A DNA stretch of 64,000 nucleotides from an uncultured Pseudomonadales bacterium (GTDB taxonomy: Bacteria > Pseudomonadota > Gammaproteobacteria > Pseudomonadales > Pseudohongiellaceae). The notes beneath the pieces were generated by a model, which was not told the DNA's origin, did no database searches, and saw nothing but the letters and a program-made list of their open reading frames with translations. Positions within the stretch are counted from its first letter, which is position 1, and the number at the start of each line of letters is the position of its first letter. The translations under genes were made by a program, and so were the position numbers. The stretch spans positions 62,001 to 126,000 of the forward strand of contig CAJQHM010000014.1 in assembly GCA_905478195.1 (NCBI GenBank), read 5' to 3'. Of the stretch, positions 53,203 to 64,000 are shown piece by piece.

Positions 53203-53525
53203 ACGGTTTTTCCGCTCGCGCCAGCCTGCTTGAGTATTTCTGCATATTCCGTCGATAAGCGATGACGCGACACCAGATCGAGAAAGGTGCTGCCGTCTTC
53301 GAGGCTCACATTGATGTCGTGATCGGCCTCTTGATAGAGCGCTATAAAGCGTGCAAACAGCTCGGCGGTCATTCCGCGATAGGCGCGTAGCAGAATATTA
53401 TAGTCCTGCGGCATGCCCTCGGGGGGCAGTACATCAAGGCAAGCCTTTAATCGCTCGTCGGACCATTCTTCATCTCGGGTTGCCTGTTGCGTCCTTTGCG
53501 CTCCCGACTTTTTACCTTCCTTCAT
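53199..53525 (-). CDS. PA4642 family protein
   Basis: The 108-residue cytoplasmic protein reads [54 protein letters not shown], a pattern I recognise from the Pseudomonas PA4642 family, whose function is unknown. The second half resembles a small helical domain ending with [19 protein letters not shown]. The ATG overlaps the gatB TGA by four bases (ATGA), so it is the last gene of the gatCAB transcript and translationally coupled to it. Confidence 0.8.
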   Translation of the reverse strand: MKEGKKSGAQRTQQATRDEEWSDERLKACLDVLPPEGMPQDYNILLRAYRGMTAELFARFIALYQEADHDINVSLEDGSTFLDLVSRHRLSTEYAEILKQAGASGKTV

Positions 53526-54952
53526 TGCATCTTCTCGCGTAGCAGTTCGTTCACTTGCGCCGGGTTAGCCTTACCTTTCGATAGCTGCATACACTGCCCT
53601 ACAAGAAAGCCGATGACCTGCTGCTTGCCGTCTTTGTATTGCTGAACCTGGTCTGGATTATTGCTGATAACCTCGTCCACAAACTTTTCGATCTCGCCAG
53701 AATCTGTGACTTGTTTCAGCCCCTTATTCTCGATGATAGTGTCGACATCCGATTCATCCTCGAGCATGGTCTCGAACACTGTCTTGGCAATCTTGCCCGA
53801 GATCGTTTTGTCTTTGATGCGCGTGATCAGCATCGCCAGGCGTTCGGCCTGAATGGGCGAATCTGCTAATTCCCAGTTATTCTTGTTGAGCAGGCCCAGT
53901 AGATCCTGGCTTACCCAGTTTGCTGCCAGCTTTGCATCATCACTTTGGCTCGCAACTATCTCATAGTATTCCGCCAGCTCTCTGCTACTCACCAAGACGC
54001 CCGCATCGTATTCGCTTAGAGCATATTCTTCGGCGAAACGACTTCTCTTGGCATCGGGAAGTTCAGGCAGCTGCGCTTTAACGGCGGCTATGTATTCGTC
54101 ATCGATAACGACGGGCAGCAGGTCTGGCTCGGGGAAGTAGCGATAGTCGTTCGCGACTTCCTTGCTGCGCATCGAGGTCGTTTCGTCTTTGTCGGCGTTA
54201 TAGCGTCTGGTTTCCTGAATGATGCGGCCACCGTCCTCGAGAATTTCCTGCTGTCTTTGCACCTCTGAGATGATCGCCTTTTCCACGAAGCGAAACGAGT
54301 TGATGTTCTTTATTTCTGTCCTGGTACCTAGTTCTGTTTCGCCCACGGGTCGAATAGAGACGTTGACGTCGCAGCGCATAGAGCCCTGGGCCATGATGGC
54401 ATCGGAGATGTCGAGATAGCGAATAATGGTATGCAGCTTCTTTAGATAGGCTACCGCTTCTTCAGCGCTGGCTATCTCGGGCTCTGAAACGATCTCTAAC
54501 AGAGGCTCTCCGGCACGATTAAGATCGATTCCGGACATGCCGTGAAATTCTTCATGCAGAGACTTGCCGGCATTCTCTTCGATGTGCGCACGGGTGACAC
54601 CGATAACTTTCTCGCTGCCATCACTTAGAGTGACTGTCAGAGCGCCCTTGCCTACAGTGGGGAAATCCAGCTGTGTGACCTGGTAGCCCTTGGGTAGATC
54701 CGGATAGAAGTAGTTCTTGCGATCGAATACCGATTGCTTACCAATCTCGGCGCCTATCGCCACGCCGAAGCGAACCGCCATGCGCAAGGCTTCTTCGTTG
54801 AACACGGGCAGGGTGCCGGGAAGGGCGCAATCGAAGATGCTTGCCTGCGTGTTGGGGTCCGCACCAAATTCTGTGGAGCTGCCCGAAAATAACTTCGACT
54901 TCGTGGAGAGTGATACATGCACTTCAAGGCCAATAACTGTTTCCCATTCCAT
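53522..54952 (-). CDS. gatB: Asp-tRNA(Asn)/Glu-tRNA(Gln) amidotransferase subunit B
   Basis: The 476-residue tRNA-binding and kinase subunit of the GatCAB complex. [25 protein letters not shown] is the diagnostic N-terminus, followed by [14 protein letters not shown], the [20 protein letters not shown] motif and [12 protein letters not shown]-terminal YqeY-like helical domain completes it. It phosphorylates the Glu or Asp on the misacylated tRNA. A strong GGGGAGG ribosome site lies inside the end of gatA. Confidence 0.97.
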   Translation of the reverse strand: MEWETVIGLEVHVSLSTKSKLFSGSSTEFGADPNTQASIFDCALPGTLPVFNEEALRMAVRFGVAIGAEIGKQSVFDRKNYFYPDLPKGYQVTQLDFPTVGKGALTVTLSDGSEKVIGVTRAHIEENAGKSLHEEFHGMSGIDLNRAGEPLLEIVSEPEIASAEEAVAYLKKLHTIIRYLDISDAIMAQGSMRCDVNVSIRPVGETELGTRTEIKNINSFRFVEKAIISEVQRQQEILEDGGRIIQETRRYNADKDETTSMRSKEVANDYRYFPEPDLLPVVIDDEYIAAVKAQLPELPDAKRSRFAEEYALSEYDAGVLVSSRELAEYYEIVASQSDDAKLAANWVSQDLLGLLNKNNWELADSPIQAERLAMLITRIKDKTISGKIAKTVFETMLEDESDVDTIIENKGLKQVTDSGEIEKFVDEVISNNPDQVQQYKDGKQQVIGFLVGQCMQLSKGKANPAQVNELLREKMQ

Positions 54953-54954
54953 GA

Positions 54955-56424
54955 TTAAGCCTCCCCTTCATTAGAAGCAATCGGACCGGGCTTCTGTTTG
55001 TGCCAATCGGTGTGCTGCTGGAACTGATGAGCAACATTCAGAATCTTCGCTTCGTCGAAGTAAGCGCCGATAATTTGCATACCCATGGGTAGGCCATTGG
55101 CCACGCCTACCGGTATCGAGGCGGCTGGAAGTCCGGCCAGGTTGACGGCGATAGTGTAGATGTCTTCGAGATACATCGAGACAGGGTCGCTCTTGGAGCC
55201 CAGCTTGAATGCCGTATGCGGCGATGTAGGCCCGATGATGACGTCGACCTCCTCGAAGGCCCTGTCGAAGTCGTCCTTTATAAGGCGGCGAATCTTCTGC
55301 GCCTTGCGGTAGTAGGCATCATAATAACCGGCAGACAGTGCATAGGTGCCGATCATGATGCGACGCTTCACTTCCTCGCCAAAGCCTTCACTGCGTGTTC
55401 TCTTGTACATGTCTTCGAGATCCACCGGGTCTTCGCAGCGATAACCATAGCGCACGCCATCGAAGCGGGAGAGGTTGGCCGATGCTTCGGCCGGCGCTAC
55501 AACGTAATAGGCTGAAACCGACAGGTGGCTGTTGGTGAGATCGACCTCTTTGATTGTCGCGCCCAGTTTTTCGTACTCCGCCAGCGCGTTGCGAACTGCT
55601 TCCTCGACCTCCATGCTCAGGCCTTGTGCAAAGTGCTGCTTGGGGACGCCGATGCGCAAACCTTTCAGTGGCTGGTTGAGAGAGGCGGTGAAATCCTCCG
55701 CTGGCCTGTCGATGCTGGTAGAGTCTTTTTCATCCAGACCCACCATAGCGTTTAGCATAAGTGCGGCGTCTTCGGCGCTCTTGGTGATTGGCCCTGCCTG
55801 ATCGAGGCTGGAGGCGAAGGCGATCATGCCCCAGCGAGAGACGCGGCCGTAACTGGGCTTGAACCCGGTAATGCCGCAGAAAGCAGCCGGCTGGCGAATC
55901 GAGCCGCCGGTGTCGGTTCCAGTAGCCATGGCGCAGAGATCGGCGGCGACTGCGGCGGCGGATCCACCAGAAGAGCCACCTGGCACACATTCCGTATTCC
56001 ATGGGTTCTTCACGTCACCAAAGAAGCTTGTTTCATTGGATGAGCCCATCGCAAACTCATCCATATTGGTTTTTCCCAATAAGACGGTGCCGGCGTCATT
56101 GAAGCGTTCCACAACGGTCGCGTTATAGGGCGAGACAAAGTTGTGCAGCATGCGTGAGCCGCAGGTGGTCAGGATATCCTTGGTGCAGAAAATATCCTTA
56201 TGCGCTATTGGAATGCCGAGGAGCGGGCTGGTGTTGCCAGCGCTACGGCCTGCATCTGCGGCTGCTGCCTGCTCTAGAGCGGATTCCTCGCATACTGTTA
56301 TATAGGCATTTAGTTCGCCATTTAATTTGGCGATGCGGTTCAGATATGCCTGCGTTATTTCAACACTGGAGATGTCGCCCGCCTTTAGAGCGGCGGAGAT
56401 TTCGGCGACGGTACTATTAATCAT
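54955..56424 (-). CDS. gatA: Asp-tRNA(Asn)/Glu-tRNA(Gln) amidotransferase subunit A
   Basis: The 489-residue amidase-signature enzyme liberates ammonia from glutamine for the GatCAB complex. The catalytic Lys lies in PIAHKDIFC, and the glycine/serine-rich amidase signature reads [36 protein letters not shown], with the cis-Ser and nucleophile Ser. The C-terminal [15 protein letters not shown] is typical. It lies two bases before gatB. The genome therefore uses the indirect route to Asn-tRNA or Gln-tRNA. Confidence 0.97.
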   Translation of the reverse strand: MINSTVAEISAALKAGDISSVEITQAYLNRIAKLNGELNAYITVCEESALEQAAAADAGRSAGNTSPLLGIPIAHKDIFCTKDILTTCGSRMLHNFVSPYNATVVERFNDAGTVLLGKTNMDEFAMGSSNETSFFGDVKNPWNTECVPGGSSGGSAAAVAADLCAMATGTDTGGSIRQPAAFCGITGFKPSYGRVSRWGMIAFASSLDQAGPITKSAEDAALMLNAMVGLDEKDSTSIDRPAEDFTASLNQPLKGLRIGVPKQHFAQGLSMEVEEAVRNALAEYEKLGATIKEVDLTNSHLSVSAYYVVAPAEASANLSRFDGVRYGYRCEDPVDLEDMYKRTRSEGFGEEVKRRIMIGTYALSAGYYDAYYRKAQKIRRLIKDDFDRAFEEVDVIIGPTSPHTAFKLGSKSDPVSMYLEDIYTIAVNLAGLPAASIPVGVANGLPMGMQIIGAYFDEAKILNVAHQFQQHTDWHKQKPGPIASNEGEA

Positions 56425-56488
56425 CTGTGCATTCCGTGTGGTGTAGTTCGTTGGTGAGTTATTTAGATTCGCGGCATGGTTTGCGCGG

Positions 56489-56776
56489 TCACTCTAGTAC
56501 CTTCGGTACCAGGTAGAGTCCATCTTCACTGGCCGGAGCGAGTTTCTGCAGAGACTCACGCTGATTCTCTTCGGTGACCTCATCGATGCGCAGACGCTGT
56601 ACCACATCCAGCGGATGTGCCAGAGGCTCGACAGACTCGGTATCCACAGACTGCATCTGGTCGATTAGCGCGAGAATATCCGTAATTCGGGTCGTGACTT
56701 CTTCAGCCTCAGAATCGCTGACGTGCAGCCTGGCCAAATGGGCGATTTTTTCTACTTCAGACTTGTCTAAAGCCAT
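56489..56776 (-). CDS. gatC: Asp-tRNA(Asn)/Glu-tRNA(Gln) amidotransferase subunit C
   Basis: The protein has 95 residues from ATG 56776. The frame stays open a further 285 bases upstream, but GGAGA just before 56776 and the family length fix the start. The sequence [51 protein letters not shown] is diagnostic. The C-terminal [13 protein letters not shown] is the usual end. GatC stabilises the GatA-GatB contact. It is the first gene of the gatCAB-PA4642 transcript. Confidence 0.96.
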   Translation of the reverse strand: MALDKSEVEKIAHLARLHVSDSEAEEVTTRITDILALIDQMQSVDTESVEPLAHPLDVVQRLRIDEVTEENQRESLQKLAPASEDGLYLVPKVLE

Positions 56777-58188
<1,412 letters not shown>

Positions 58189-58306
58189 GCTTTCAGGGTC
58201 CTGTTCGTGCAGGCCTTTCTAGGCTGCTATACTTTACTTTTTGGGGTCCTGGTTCGTAGATTCGAATAGGGCCTCGACTCAATTCCAGTGAAGAGGTTCG
58301 GCCGCC

Positions 58307-59293
58307 ATCGACAAGACTCTGTTTATAAAAGGTGTCGCACTCGAGTATCGGGCGCTTACCTTTATATTCCTGTCAGTTTGCATCATGTTCGCAGATGCCC
58401 GCTTCGGCTATCTGGAGCGAATCCGCTATGGCCTAGGCTTTGCCACCACTCCAGTCTATTGGGTGGCGGATATACCCACTCGAGTCTCTTTCTGGATCGA
58501 TGATGTGTTCGTCTCTCGCACCGACCTCTTAGAGGAAAACGACAATCTGCGCGCCGATCTGCTGATAGCGCAGCGAGAGCTGCAGCTACTTGAGAGCCTG
58601 GTTAGCGAGAATAATCGACTGCTTGCATTAAACGAGGCTACTCAAGGTATCAACGGTGCAGTTCTTGCCGCGGAGATTATCAATATATCCCCTGACCCTT
58701 ATTCTAAGAGAGTGCTGCTCAATAAGGGCGCTCGCGACGGAGTGTTCATCGGTCAGGCCTTGCTCGATGCAAACGGTTTGATGGGTCAGGTTGACGAGGT
58801 GCTGCCCTATACTGCCTGGGTTTTGCTGATTACCGATTCTCATCATGTGACGCCGGTGGAGGTGAATCGCAATGGCGAACGCGCCTTGGCTAGGGGCAGT
58901 CGTACCACCGCAACCGAGTTGGAGCTGGAGTTTGTGACACAGACTCAGGATATGAGGGCTGGAGACAGGCTGGTCAGTTCTGGTATGGGACAGGTCTATC
59001 CTAAGAACTATCCAGTGGCCGAAATCATTAGCGTCTATGCCGACCCCGGTCAGGACTTCGCTACTGTCAGGGCTAGGCCTCTGGCGCAACTTGAGAGCAC
59101 GCGTCATGTGATGTTGGTTTATAATAATGCCTCAGTCCAGTTAAGCGATCTTCCCGCCGCCTTGCCCCTGGATACCGCATTAGAAGTGCCTCTTGATACG
59201 GAAACAAGCCCCCTCGATGCAGCGCCAGAAGCAGTTGAGAGTGCCACAGTCGCGGCCGAAGAGGCCCCTCTCGTAAGAGAGACGGTGGAATAG
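58307..59293 (+). CDS. mreC: Rod-shape-determining protein MreC with non-canonical start
   Basis: MreC is a bitopic periplasmic scaffold linking MreB to the elongasome. The first usual start, ATG 58385, would delete the membrane anchor. The same frame upstream reads IDKTLFIKGVALEYRALTF... and then the helix LTFIFLSVCIMFADARF, which matches the known MreC pattern (I-K-x-L-F-x-K-G-x-S-L-x-x-R...). TGA at 58289-58291 closes the frame, and no ATG, GTG or TTG lies between. An ATC at 58307 with AAGAGG ten bases upstream gives 328 residues. A shifted GTG at 58288 could be used if one base were lost. The rest contains a coiled coil (DLLEENDNLRADLLIAQRELQLLE) and the beta domain; the tail is Ala/Glu/Pro-rich. 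Confidence 0.9.
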   Translation: MDKTLFIKGVALEYRALTFIFLSVCIMFADARFGYLERIRYGLGFATTPVYWVADIPTRVSFWIDDVFVSRTDLLEENDNLRADLLIAQRELQLLESLVSENNRLLALNEATQGINGAVLAAEIINISPDPYSKRVLLNKGARDGVFIGQALLDANGLMGQVDEVLPYTAWVLLITDSHHVTPVEVNRNGERALARGSRTTATELELEFVTQTQDMRAGDRLVSSGMGQVYPKNYPVAEIISVYADPGQDFATVRARPLAQLESTRHVMLVYNNASVQLSDLPAALPLDTALEVPLDTETSPLDAAPEAVESATVAAEEAPLVRETVE

Positions 59294-59301
59294 GCGGGTC
59301 G

Positions 59302-59790
59302 ATGCAAAATAGAGCACATTCTATATGGGTAATTTTGCTGAGCTTCTTCATAGCCTATCTGTTGGCTATTGTGCCCTTTCCGGAGTGGGCCATGAACTAT
59401 CGCCCGGAGTGGGTGCCCATGGTCCTGATCTATTGGGCTATGGCTCTGCCATATCGGGTTGGTATTGGTTCTGCCTGGGCGGCGGGGCTAGTGCTGGACG
59501 TACTTGAGGGATCCACTCTGGGGGTCAATGCACTAGCCTTGGTGGTTGTTGCCTACGTGGCGCTTAGCTTGCATCTGCGTATGCGCATGTTTTCGACGCT
59601 GAAGCAGAGCGGTCTGGTTCTTGCCTTGGTTGGCTTGAATTTGATGCTGTGTAATTGGCTGCAGATCGTAACCGGCCAGAGTGTATCCTCCAATCTGATG
59701 TTCCTTATGGCTGCGGTAACCAGTGCGGTTATCTGGCCCTCTCTCTTTCAACTGCTTCGACAAATTCGCCGTAGCTTCGATGTGCGCTAA
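59302..59790 (+). CDS. mreD: Rod-shape-determining protein MreD
   Basis: The 162-residue integral membrane protein has about five helices. YRPEWVPMVLIYWAMALPYRVGIGSAWAAGLVLDVLEGSTLGVNALAL matches the MreD family (the R-P-x-W and D-x-x-x-G-x-x-x-G-x-x-A features). It works with MreB, MreC and RodA/PBP2. It begins eight bases after mreC, so the genes are co-transcribed. Confidence 0.95.
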   Translation: MQNRAHSIWVILLSFFIAYLLAIVPFPEWAMNYRPEWVPMVLIYWAMALPYRVGIGSAWAAGLVLDVLEGSTLGVNALALVVVAYVALSLHLRMRMFSTLKQSGLVLALVGLNLMLCNWLQIVTGQSVSSNLMFLMAAVTSAVIWPSLFQLLRQIRRSFDVR

Positions 59791-59802
59791 CTGAGGTTTG
59801 TA

Positions 59803-60408
59803 ATGGAGCCGATCATATTAGCTTCCGCCTCTGCCAGACGGCAGGAGTTGCTCGCTCAGATTGGCATTAGCTTCACTGTTCGCAGCCAGGATATCGATGA
59901 ATCGATTGGAAGTGCTGAGCTTGCGGAAGACTATGTCATGCGTATGGCGATGGAGAAGGCGATGTCAGCGCTTCGCCAACTGGCTGGCAGTCAGGGTGGC
60001 GATGACACTCTGGTCCTGGCGGCGGATACCAGTGTGGTCTGTGACGCCGACGTGCTAGGTAAACCCAGTAGCGAGAGCGATGCGCTGGAGATGCTGCTGC
60101 GTCTATCTGGCCGCGAGCATCGCGTACTGTCTGCGGTCATGCTTGCCACGAAAAACAAACAGGCTGCGCAATTATCGGAGTCGCGAGTTACGTTTCGTGA
60201 AATCAGCTTGGCCGAGGCCAGGCGCTATTATGCGAGCGGCGAGCCCGAAGGGAAGGCCGGCTCCTATGCTATTCAGGGCTGCGGGGCTGTTTTCGTGAAA
60301 CAATTACATGGCAGTTACAGCGGCGTCATGGGGCTGCCGCTGTTCGAGACCGCGCAGCTGCTTGCCGAGTTCGGTGTAAGCGGGCAACCACCTATTCAGT
60401 CGGATTAG
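59803..60408 (+). CDS. maf: Maf family nucleotide pyrophosphatase (YhdE-like)
   Basis: The 201-residue protein has the Maf start ILASASARRQELLAQIGISF and the acidic motif DIDES. LAADTSVVCDADVLGKPSS is the catalytic centre with Asp and the LGKP motif. The C-terminal YAIQGCGAVFVKQLHGSYSGVMGLPLFET is also characteristic. Maf/YhdE hydrolyses dTTP, UTP and modified nucleotides. Position between mreD and rng, as in Pseudomonas and E. coli, supports YhdE rather than YceF. GAGG lies seven bases before ATG. Confidence 0.95.
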   Translation: MEPIILASASARRQELLAQIGISFTVRSQDIDESIGSAELAEDYVMRMAMEKAMSALRQLAGSQGGDDTLVLAADTSVVCDADVLGKPSSESDALEMLLRLSGREHRVLSAVMLATKNKQAAQLSESRVTFREISLAEARRYYASGEPEGKAGSYAIQGCGAVFVKQLHGSYSGVMGLPLFETAQLLAEFGVSGQPPIQSD

Positions 60409-60417
60409 AAAAGACCT

Positions 60418-61899
60418 ATGAGCGAAGAAATTCTAATTAATGTAACGGCGTTGGAAACGCGAGTTGCACTTATTGAGAATGGCTTGCTGCAAGAGATATT
60501 CATCGAGCGCCATAATCACCGCGGGCACGTAGGGGATATCTTCTATGGCAAGGTTGTTAGAGTAATGCCCGGAATGGAGGCAGCCTTCGTCGATATTGGT
60601 CTGGAGAAAGCCGCCTTCATTCACGCCTCTGATATTGCCGCAATCGATGCCGATGGCTTCGAGGTCCGGGATGCGCAGCCACAATCGATACAGCAATTAC
60701 TGCGGGAAGGGCAGTTCATCGTGGTGCAAGTTGCCAAGGATGCTATCAGCACGAAGGGAGCCCGGCTCACTACGCATCTAACCCTGCCCTCACGCAATCT
60801 CGTCTATCTGCCTCGCAGCAAGCACGTAGGGCTCTCGCAGCGTCTCGAGGATGAGCAGGAAAGACAGCGTTTAATGGAACAACTTCAGCATAGCCTAGAG
60901 CGGGAATCCTGGGAGGAGTGTGGTGGTTTTATCGTGCGCACCGCGGCTGAGGGTGTGACAGCAGACGAATTTAGTGAAGATATACGTTACCTGCATAGAC
61001 TATGGCTAAAGGTCAATCAGCGTATCGAGAAAACAAAGAAGATCAGTACAGTGTATCGCGAAGAACCCTTGTACATGAGGATTGTACGCGACCTCATTTC
61101 CCCCCAGGTGGAAAAAATTCGTGTCGATAGCGGGCATTCGCAAAAAGAGATTAAGCAATTTCTACAGGACTTCATTCCCGAGTCAGTTGCGAAGCTGGAA
61201 GCTTATGGAGGCGATCGCCCGTTATTCGATCTATTCGGTATCGAGGGTGAGATTAACAAGGCCTTGGGTCGGCAGGTGATGTTGAAATCCGGTGGCGACT
61301 TGATAATCGATCAGACTGAAGCCATGACAACTATCGATGTCAACACCGGAGGGTATATTGGCAGCAAGAACCATGCAGAGACGGTTCTAAAAACAAATCT
61401 TGAAGCGGCCGCCGCTATCGCGAGACAGCTTCGCGTCAGAAATCTCGGTGGCATTATTATTTTAGACTTCATCGACATGATCGATGAAGAACATCAGCGT
61501 CAAGTTCATCGTGCGCTCGTCAAGGCGCTGGAAAAAGATCCTGCGCGAAGTTCCATAACAGGCATCTCTGAGCTCGGTCTGGTTGAGATGACACGCAAGC
61601 GGACCAGAGAGAGTTTGGGGCAAATTTTGAACAGCCCCTGTCCGGTCTGTGAGGGTCGCGGTACGCAAAAGTCTCCGGAAACGGTGTGCTATGAAATATT
61701 TCGAGAAATCATGCGTATCGCTCGTGCCTATGAGAATAAAGTATTGCTGGTCATGGCCTCAGAAGTCGTGGTTGAACGATTGCTCGATGAGGAGTCAGCA
61801 ACACTGGCCGAGCTACAAGAATTAGTGGCGAAGACGGTCAAATTTGAGGTTGAACCCATGTATACTCAAGAGCAGTTTGACGTTGTTCTCTCTGGCTAG
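60418..61899 (+). CDS. rng: Ribonuclease G
   Basis: The 493-residue RNase E/G family endonuclease processes 16S rRNA 5' ends and mRNA. The S1 domain is seen in FYGKVVRVMPGMEAAFVDIGLEKAAFIHASDI. The DNase I-like catalytic part has TIDVNTGGY and ILDFIDMID with the Mg-binding Asp residues, and the zinc-link cysteines are in SPCPVCEGRG. The length and lack of a long C-terminal scaffold identify RNase G rather than RNase E. It starts nine bases after maf. Confidence 0.96.
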   Translation: MSEEILINVTALETRVALIENGLLQEIFIERHNHRGHVGDIFYGKVVRVMPGMEAAFVDIGLEKAAFIHASDIAAIDADGFEVRDAQPQSIQQLLREGQFIVVQVAKDAISTKGARLTTHLTLPSRNLVYLPRSKHVGLSQRLEDEQERQRLMEQLQHSLERESWEECGGFIVRTAAEGVTADEFSEDIRYLHRLWLKVNQRIEKTKKISTVYREEPLYMRIVRDLISPQVEKIRVDSGHSQKEIKQFLQDFIPESVAKLEAYGGDRPLFDLFGIEGEINKALGRQVMLKSGGDLIIDQTEAMTTIDVNTGGYIGSKNHAETVLKTNLEAAAAIARQLRVRNLGGIIILDFIDMIDEEHQRQVHRALVKALEKDPARSSITGISELGLVEMTRKRTRESLGQILNSPCPVCEGRGTQKSPETVCYEIFREIMRIARAYENKVLLVMASEVVVERLLDEESATLAELQELVAKTVKFEVEPMYTQEQFDVVLSG

Positions 61900-62050
61900 A
61901 ATGCTTGAATTTTGCTGGCTTGCTGTTAGCTCACTTTCAGTTACGGTTAAGCAAGCCTGCGCTATACCGTGTTGTAAGCAGAGAAACCTTCAAGTCCACC
62001 TAGAGTGATGGCGGCAGGACATCTACTAAGAGCCGTAACAGTATCCGGGC

Positions 62051-64000
62051 ATGCGAAGTTCAATTCTTAAAAAGGCTCGTCAACAACTCATACTAATGCT
62101 GGCAGTTGCATTAGTACTGGTTGCAGCCTATGTCAGCGCGGGTCGTCAGTTCATGCCGGCGGTCTCCGGTTATGTCGATTTTTTCGAAGAGCAGGTATTT
62201 CAACGCAGTGGCGTCCCGATTCGCGTGGACTCACTCACTGGCGGCTTCGAGGGTTTCAATCCTATTCTCCATGTTAATGGCTTATCGCTTCTCGTAGCCG
62301 AGACTGGCACGGCAGAAGCGGAAGAAACAGCACTCTATTTGCAGAGTGCTACAGTAATTGTCGATATCCCCCAGAGTATTTGGCAGCGTACTTGGGTCTT
62401 GGAAGATTTCGTTGTCGAATCATTGGAGCTAAATCTCAATCAATCTGAGTCTGGTACCTGGCAATTGCGCGGCCTGTCTGGAAATAATTCTGAGGCCGTA
62501 GATTTTGATAGCCTTTATCGATCACTGCAGCAAGTTTCCCAGCTTAGTCTGCGCAATGTCGTCATCAATCTTCATACCTTTGAAGGCGATACCTTAAGTC
62601 TTAGCAACGGCCAGGCCACTATCGCGAACAGCGATAACACACACTATCTTCACGCCAATCTGACCCTGGCAGGTTCCGTAGAACAGATGGCGCTCTCGCT
62701 TGAGGTGACCGGTAACGAATTCGCAGACATGGCTGGGCAGCTGTATCTTGAGCTTCCTGATTCGAATTATGGCGATCTTTTCAGTCGGCAGAGTGTCGCA
62801 GACATGAGTGTTGAAGAATTATTCGGCGGCGGTAATTTTTGGTTCACATTCTCCCGCGGCGAGTTGAGCGAATTTGTGTCTGAGCTTGAGCTAGACACCT
62901 TGGCGCTACAGAACAGCGACTTGGACACTCTGTCGCTGCAAGATGTTTCGGGCAAGGCGAGTCTGCGCAGGCAGTCTGACGGAGAGACCTGGCAGCTGGC
63001 TCTGTCTGACATGGGGCTTTCATGGCAGCAATTACAGTGGGCGCCATTCAATGTGCTGGCTTCTCTAAACCCCCAGACTAGCGCAGAAATCTGGGCCGAC
63101 AATATTGATGTCTCACTAATCGCTCAATTTATCGAGGATAGCGGGTTGCTGAGTGTAAGTGCGCAGCAGCAACTTGCCGAATACGCGCCTAGAGGTAAGC
63201 TTGAAAACTTCAGTATTTCAGTGCCACTACAAGAGCAGACTCAAGAGCATATGCTAATCAAAACGAATCTGAATAACGTAGATGTAGGCTCGGTTCGTGG
63301 TTCACCCAATATCTGGGGCATAGATGGCTATGCCGAGATCGACTACGACATAGCGGATCGCAGTGCCTCTGGATTTGCGGATGTTGAATCCGATCGATTC
63401 CGCATAAATATACCGACCGTGTTTACCAGTACCTGGGATCATAATTATGTCAATGGCAGCGTTGGGTTCAGTCTGGATCTGAATGAAGGAATGCACCTCA
63501 GACTAAAGAGTAACGCCGTTGTCGCGGAGACGGATATTGTTGATGGGCGGGTGCAGTTTACATCGATAATAAATAGACCGAATGAGGGTGAGCCTAAAGC
63601 AGAGTTGGAATTGCTTGTTGGGGCTCTGCGTTTCGATGCGGCGGGCAGGGCTGCCTACCTCCCCGATGCACCGCAGGTCGAAGCGGGTCTGGCGAGTACC
63701 ATGCAGTGGCTGAATGGCGCGATACTCGATGGTGAACTAGCCAACAGCGGCGCACTCTTTCGAGGTTCTACTCTGCCGAATTCCCCGGCGCAGACAAAGA
63801 CTTTTCAGAGCTTCTATCTGATGAATGACGGTGAGCTCAATTTTAGTGATGAGTGGCCAAATCTGCAGGAAGTGACTGCCTTTGTCATTACCGATGACAG
63901 TAAAATAGATATCGAAGTGAACCGAGCCACCAGCCTCGATGTTGTTGCCACCTCGGTTCTAGGCACTGTGAGAGTGAATGCCCATGGAGAGAATTGGGTA
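62051..64000 (+). CDS. yhdP: YhdP-type AsmA-like envelope protein, N-terminal part (partial at window end)
   Basis: From ATG 62051 the frame is open for 650 codons and leaves the window. The N-terminus has basic residues then one transmembrane helix (LILMLAVALVLVAAYV). It continues FMPAVSGYVDFFEEQVFQRSGVPIRVDSLTGGFEGFNPILHVNGLSLL, the typical start of YhdP/TIGR02099 proteins, which are very long AsmA-like bridges of about 1200 residues. YhdP is implicated in phospholipid transport between inner and outer membranes. Position directly after rng agrees with E. coli and Pseudomonas. The downstream half lies outside the window. Confidence 0.92.
   Translation, partial: MRSSILKKARQQLILMLAVALVLVAAYVSAGRQFMPAVSGYVDFFEEQVFQRSGVPIRVDSLTGGFEGFNPILHVNGLSLLVAETGTAEAEETALYLQSATVIVDIPQSIWQRTWVLEDFVVESLELNLNQSESGTWQLRGLSGNNSEAVDFDSLYRSLQQVSQLSLRNVVINLHTFEGDTLSLSNGQATIANSDNTHYLHANLTLAGSVEQMALSLEVTGNEFADMAGQLYLELPDSNYGDLFSRQSVADMSVEELFGGGNFWFTFSRGELSEFVSELELDTLALQNSDLDTLSLQDVSGKASLRRQSDGETWQLALSDMGLSWQQLQWAPFNVLASLNPQTSAEIWADNIDVSLIAQFIEDSGLLSVSAQQQLAEYAPRGKLENFSISVPLQEQTQEHMLIKTNLNNVDVGSVRGSPNIWGIDGYAEIDYDIADRSASGFADVESDRFRINIPTVFTSTWDHNYVNGSVGFSLDLNEGMHLRLKSNAVVAETDIVDGRVQFTSIINRPNEGEPKAELELLVGALRFDAAGRAAYLPDAPQVEAGLASTMQWLNGAILDGELANSGALFRGSTLPNSPAQTKTFQSFYLMNDGELNFSDEWPNLQEVTAFVITDDSKIDIEVNRATSLDVVATSVLGTVRVNAHGENWV

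Noticed and set aside
54717-56420. Long antisense frames over gatB and gatA
   Set aside because: They mirror the codon structure of strongly conserved genes on the other strand and have no independent gene features.
61917-61957. Long-loop inverted repeat GGCTTGCT/AGCAAGCC after rng as a terminator
   Set aside because: The loop is 25 bases, no T-run follows, and yhdP is normally co-transcribed with rng; it may be chance.

Overview
The window is chromosomal DNA of a Pseudomonadales-like gammaproteobacterium, probably a marine or other free-living heterotroph. Two blocks carry the gene order I know from Pseudomonas: ychF-pth-rplY-prs-tRNA-Gln-ispE-lolB-TPR gene // hemA-prfA-prmC-moeB (40.1-51.7 kb), and gatB-gatA-gatC // mreB-mreC-mreD-maf-rng-yhdP (53.5-64 kb). 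Genes of the PA4642 and PA4780 (RIO kinase) families support this. No rRNA, prophage, insertion sequence or CRISPR array is visible. Two tRNAs (Met-CAU and Gln-UUG) are present, both on the minus strand.

Region 1 (1-18.9 kb) is a mosaic of short transcription units for uptake and catabolism. It holds the tail of an RND-type transporter, two secreted alpha/beta hydrolases, a YciI-like protein, LysE and AEC transporters, a Tat-exported YtcJ-like amidohydrolase, and a Na+/solute symporter followed by an omega-amino acid:pyruvate aminotransferase and methylmalonate-semialdehyde dehydrogenase (a beta-alanine/valine catabolic set). After these come a small lipoprotein, a CheY-like regulator, a DUF1080 protein, an M28 peptidase, a DUF1993 protein, an Arg-rich micro-protein, an MsbA-like ABC exporter and a DUF1415 protein.

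Region 2 (19-40 kb) starts with acnA and rarA. It continues with a lipoprotein cytochrome c5 translationally coupled to a Tat-exported ALO-type flavoprotein, a DSD1-type PLP enzyme, a TonB-dependent receptor, a nitroreductase, an SMP-30 lipoprotein, a Tat-exported amidohydrolase with a small secreted peptide gene behind it, an NHL-repeat gene broken by one in-frame TGA, a RIO kinase, an orphan type II secretion F-domain protein, and a pair encoding a cytochrome c/copper-monooxygenase-like fusion with a periplasmic partner. Periplasmic redox and hydrolytic enzymes dominate.

Region 3 (40-64 kb) is core housekeeping: translation (pth, rplY, hemA for tRNA-dependent heme synthesis, prfA, prmC, gatCAB), PRPP and isoprenoid synthesis (prs, ispE), lipoprotein sorting (lolB), RNA metabolism (DEAD-box helicase, rng) and cell shape (mreBCD).

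The most unusual observations are these. Conserved N-termini of both acnA and mreC extend upstream of any ATG/GTG/TTG codon, and both seem to begin at an ATC inside the same 9-mer CATCGACAA. A single in-frame TGA interrupts an otherwise intact NHL gene. A cytochrome c/PHM-like fusion sits one base from a dedicated partner. A lipoprotein cytochrome c5 is coupled to an exported lactone-oxidase-type flavoprotein. Two small genes (47 and 55 codons) are easily missed. All assignments come from reading the sequence and from knowledge of the families; no database search was run.
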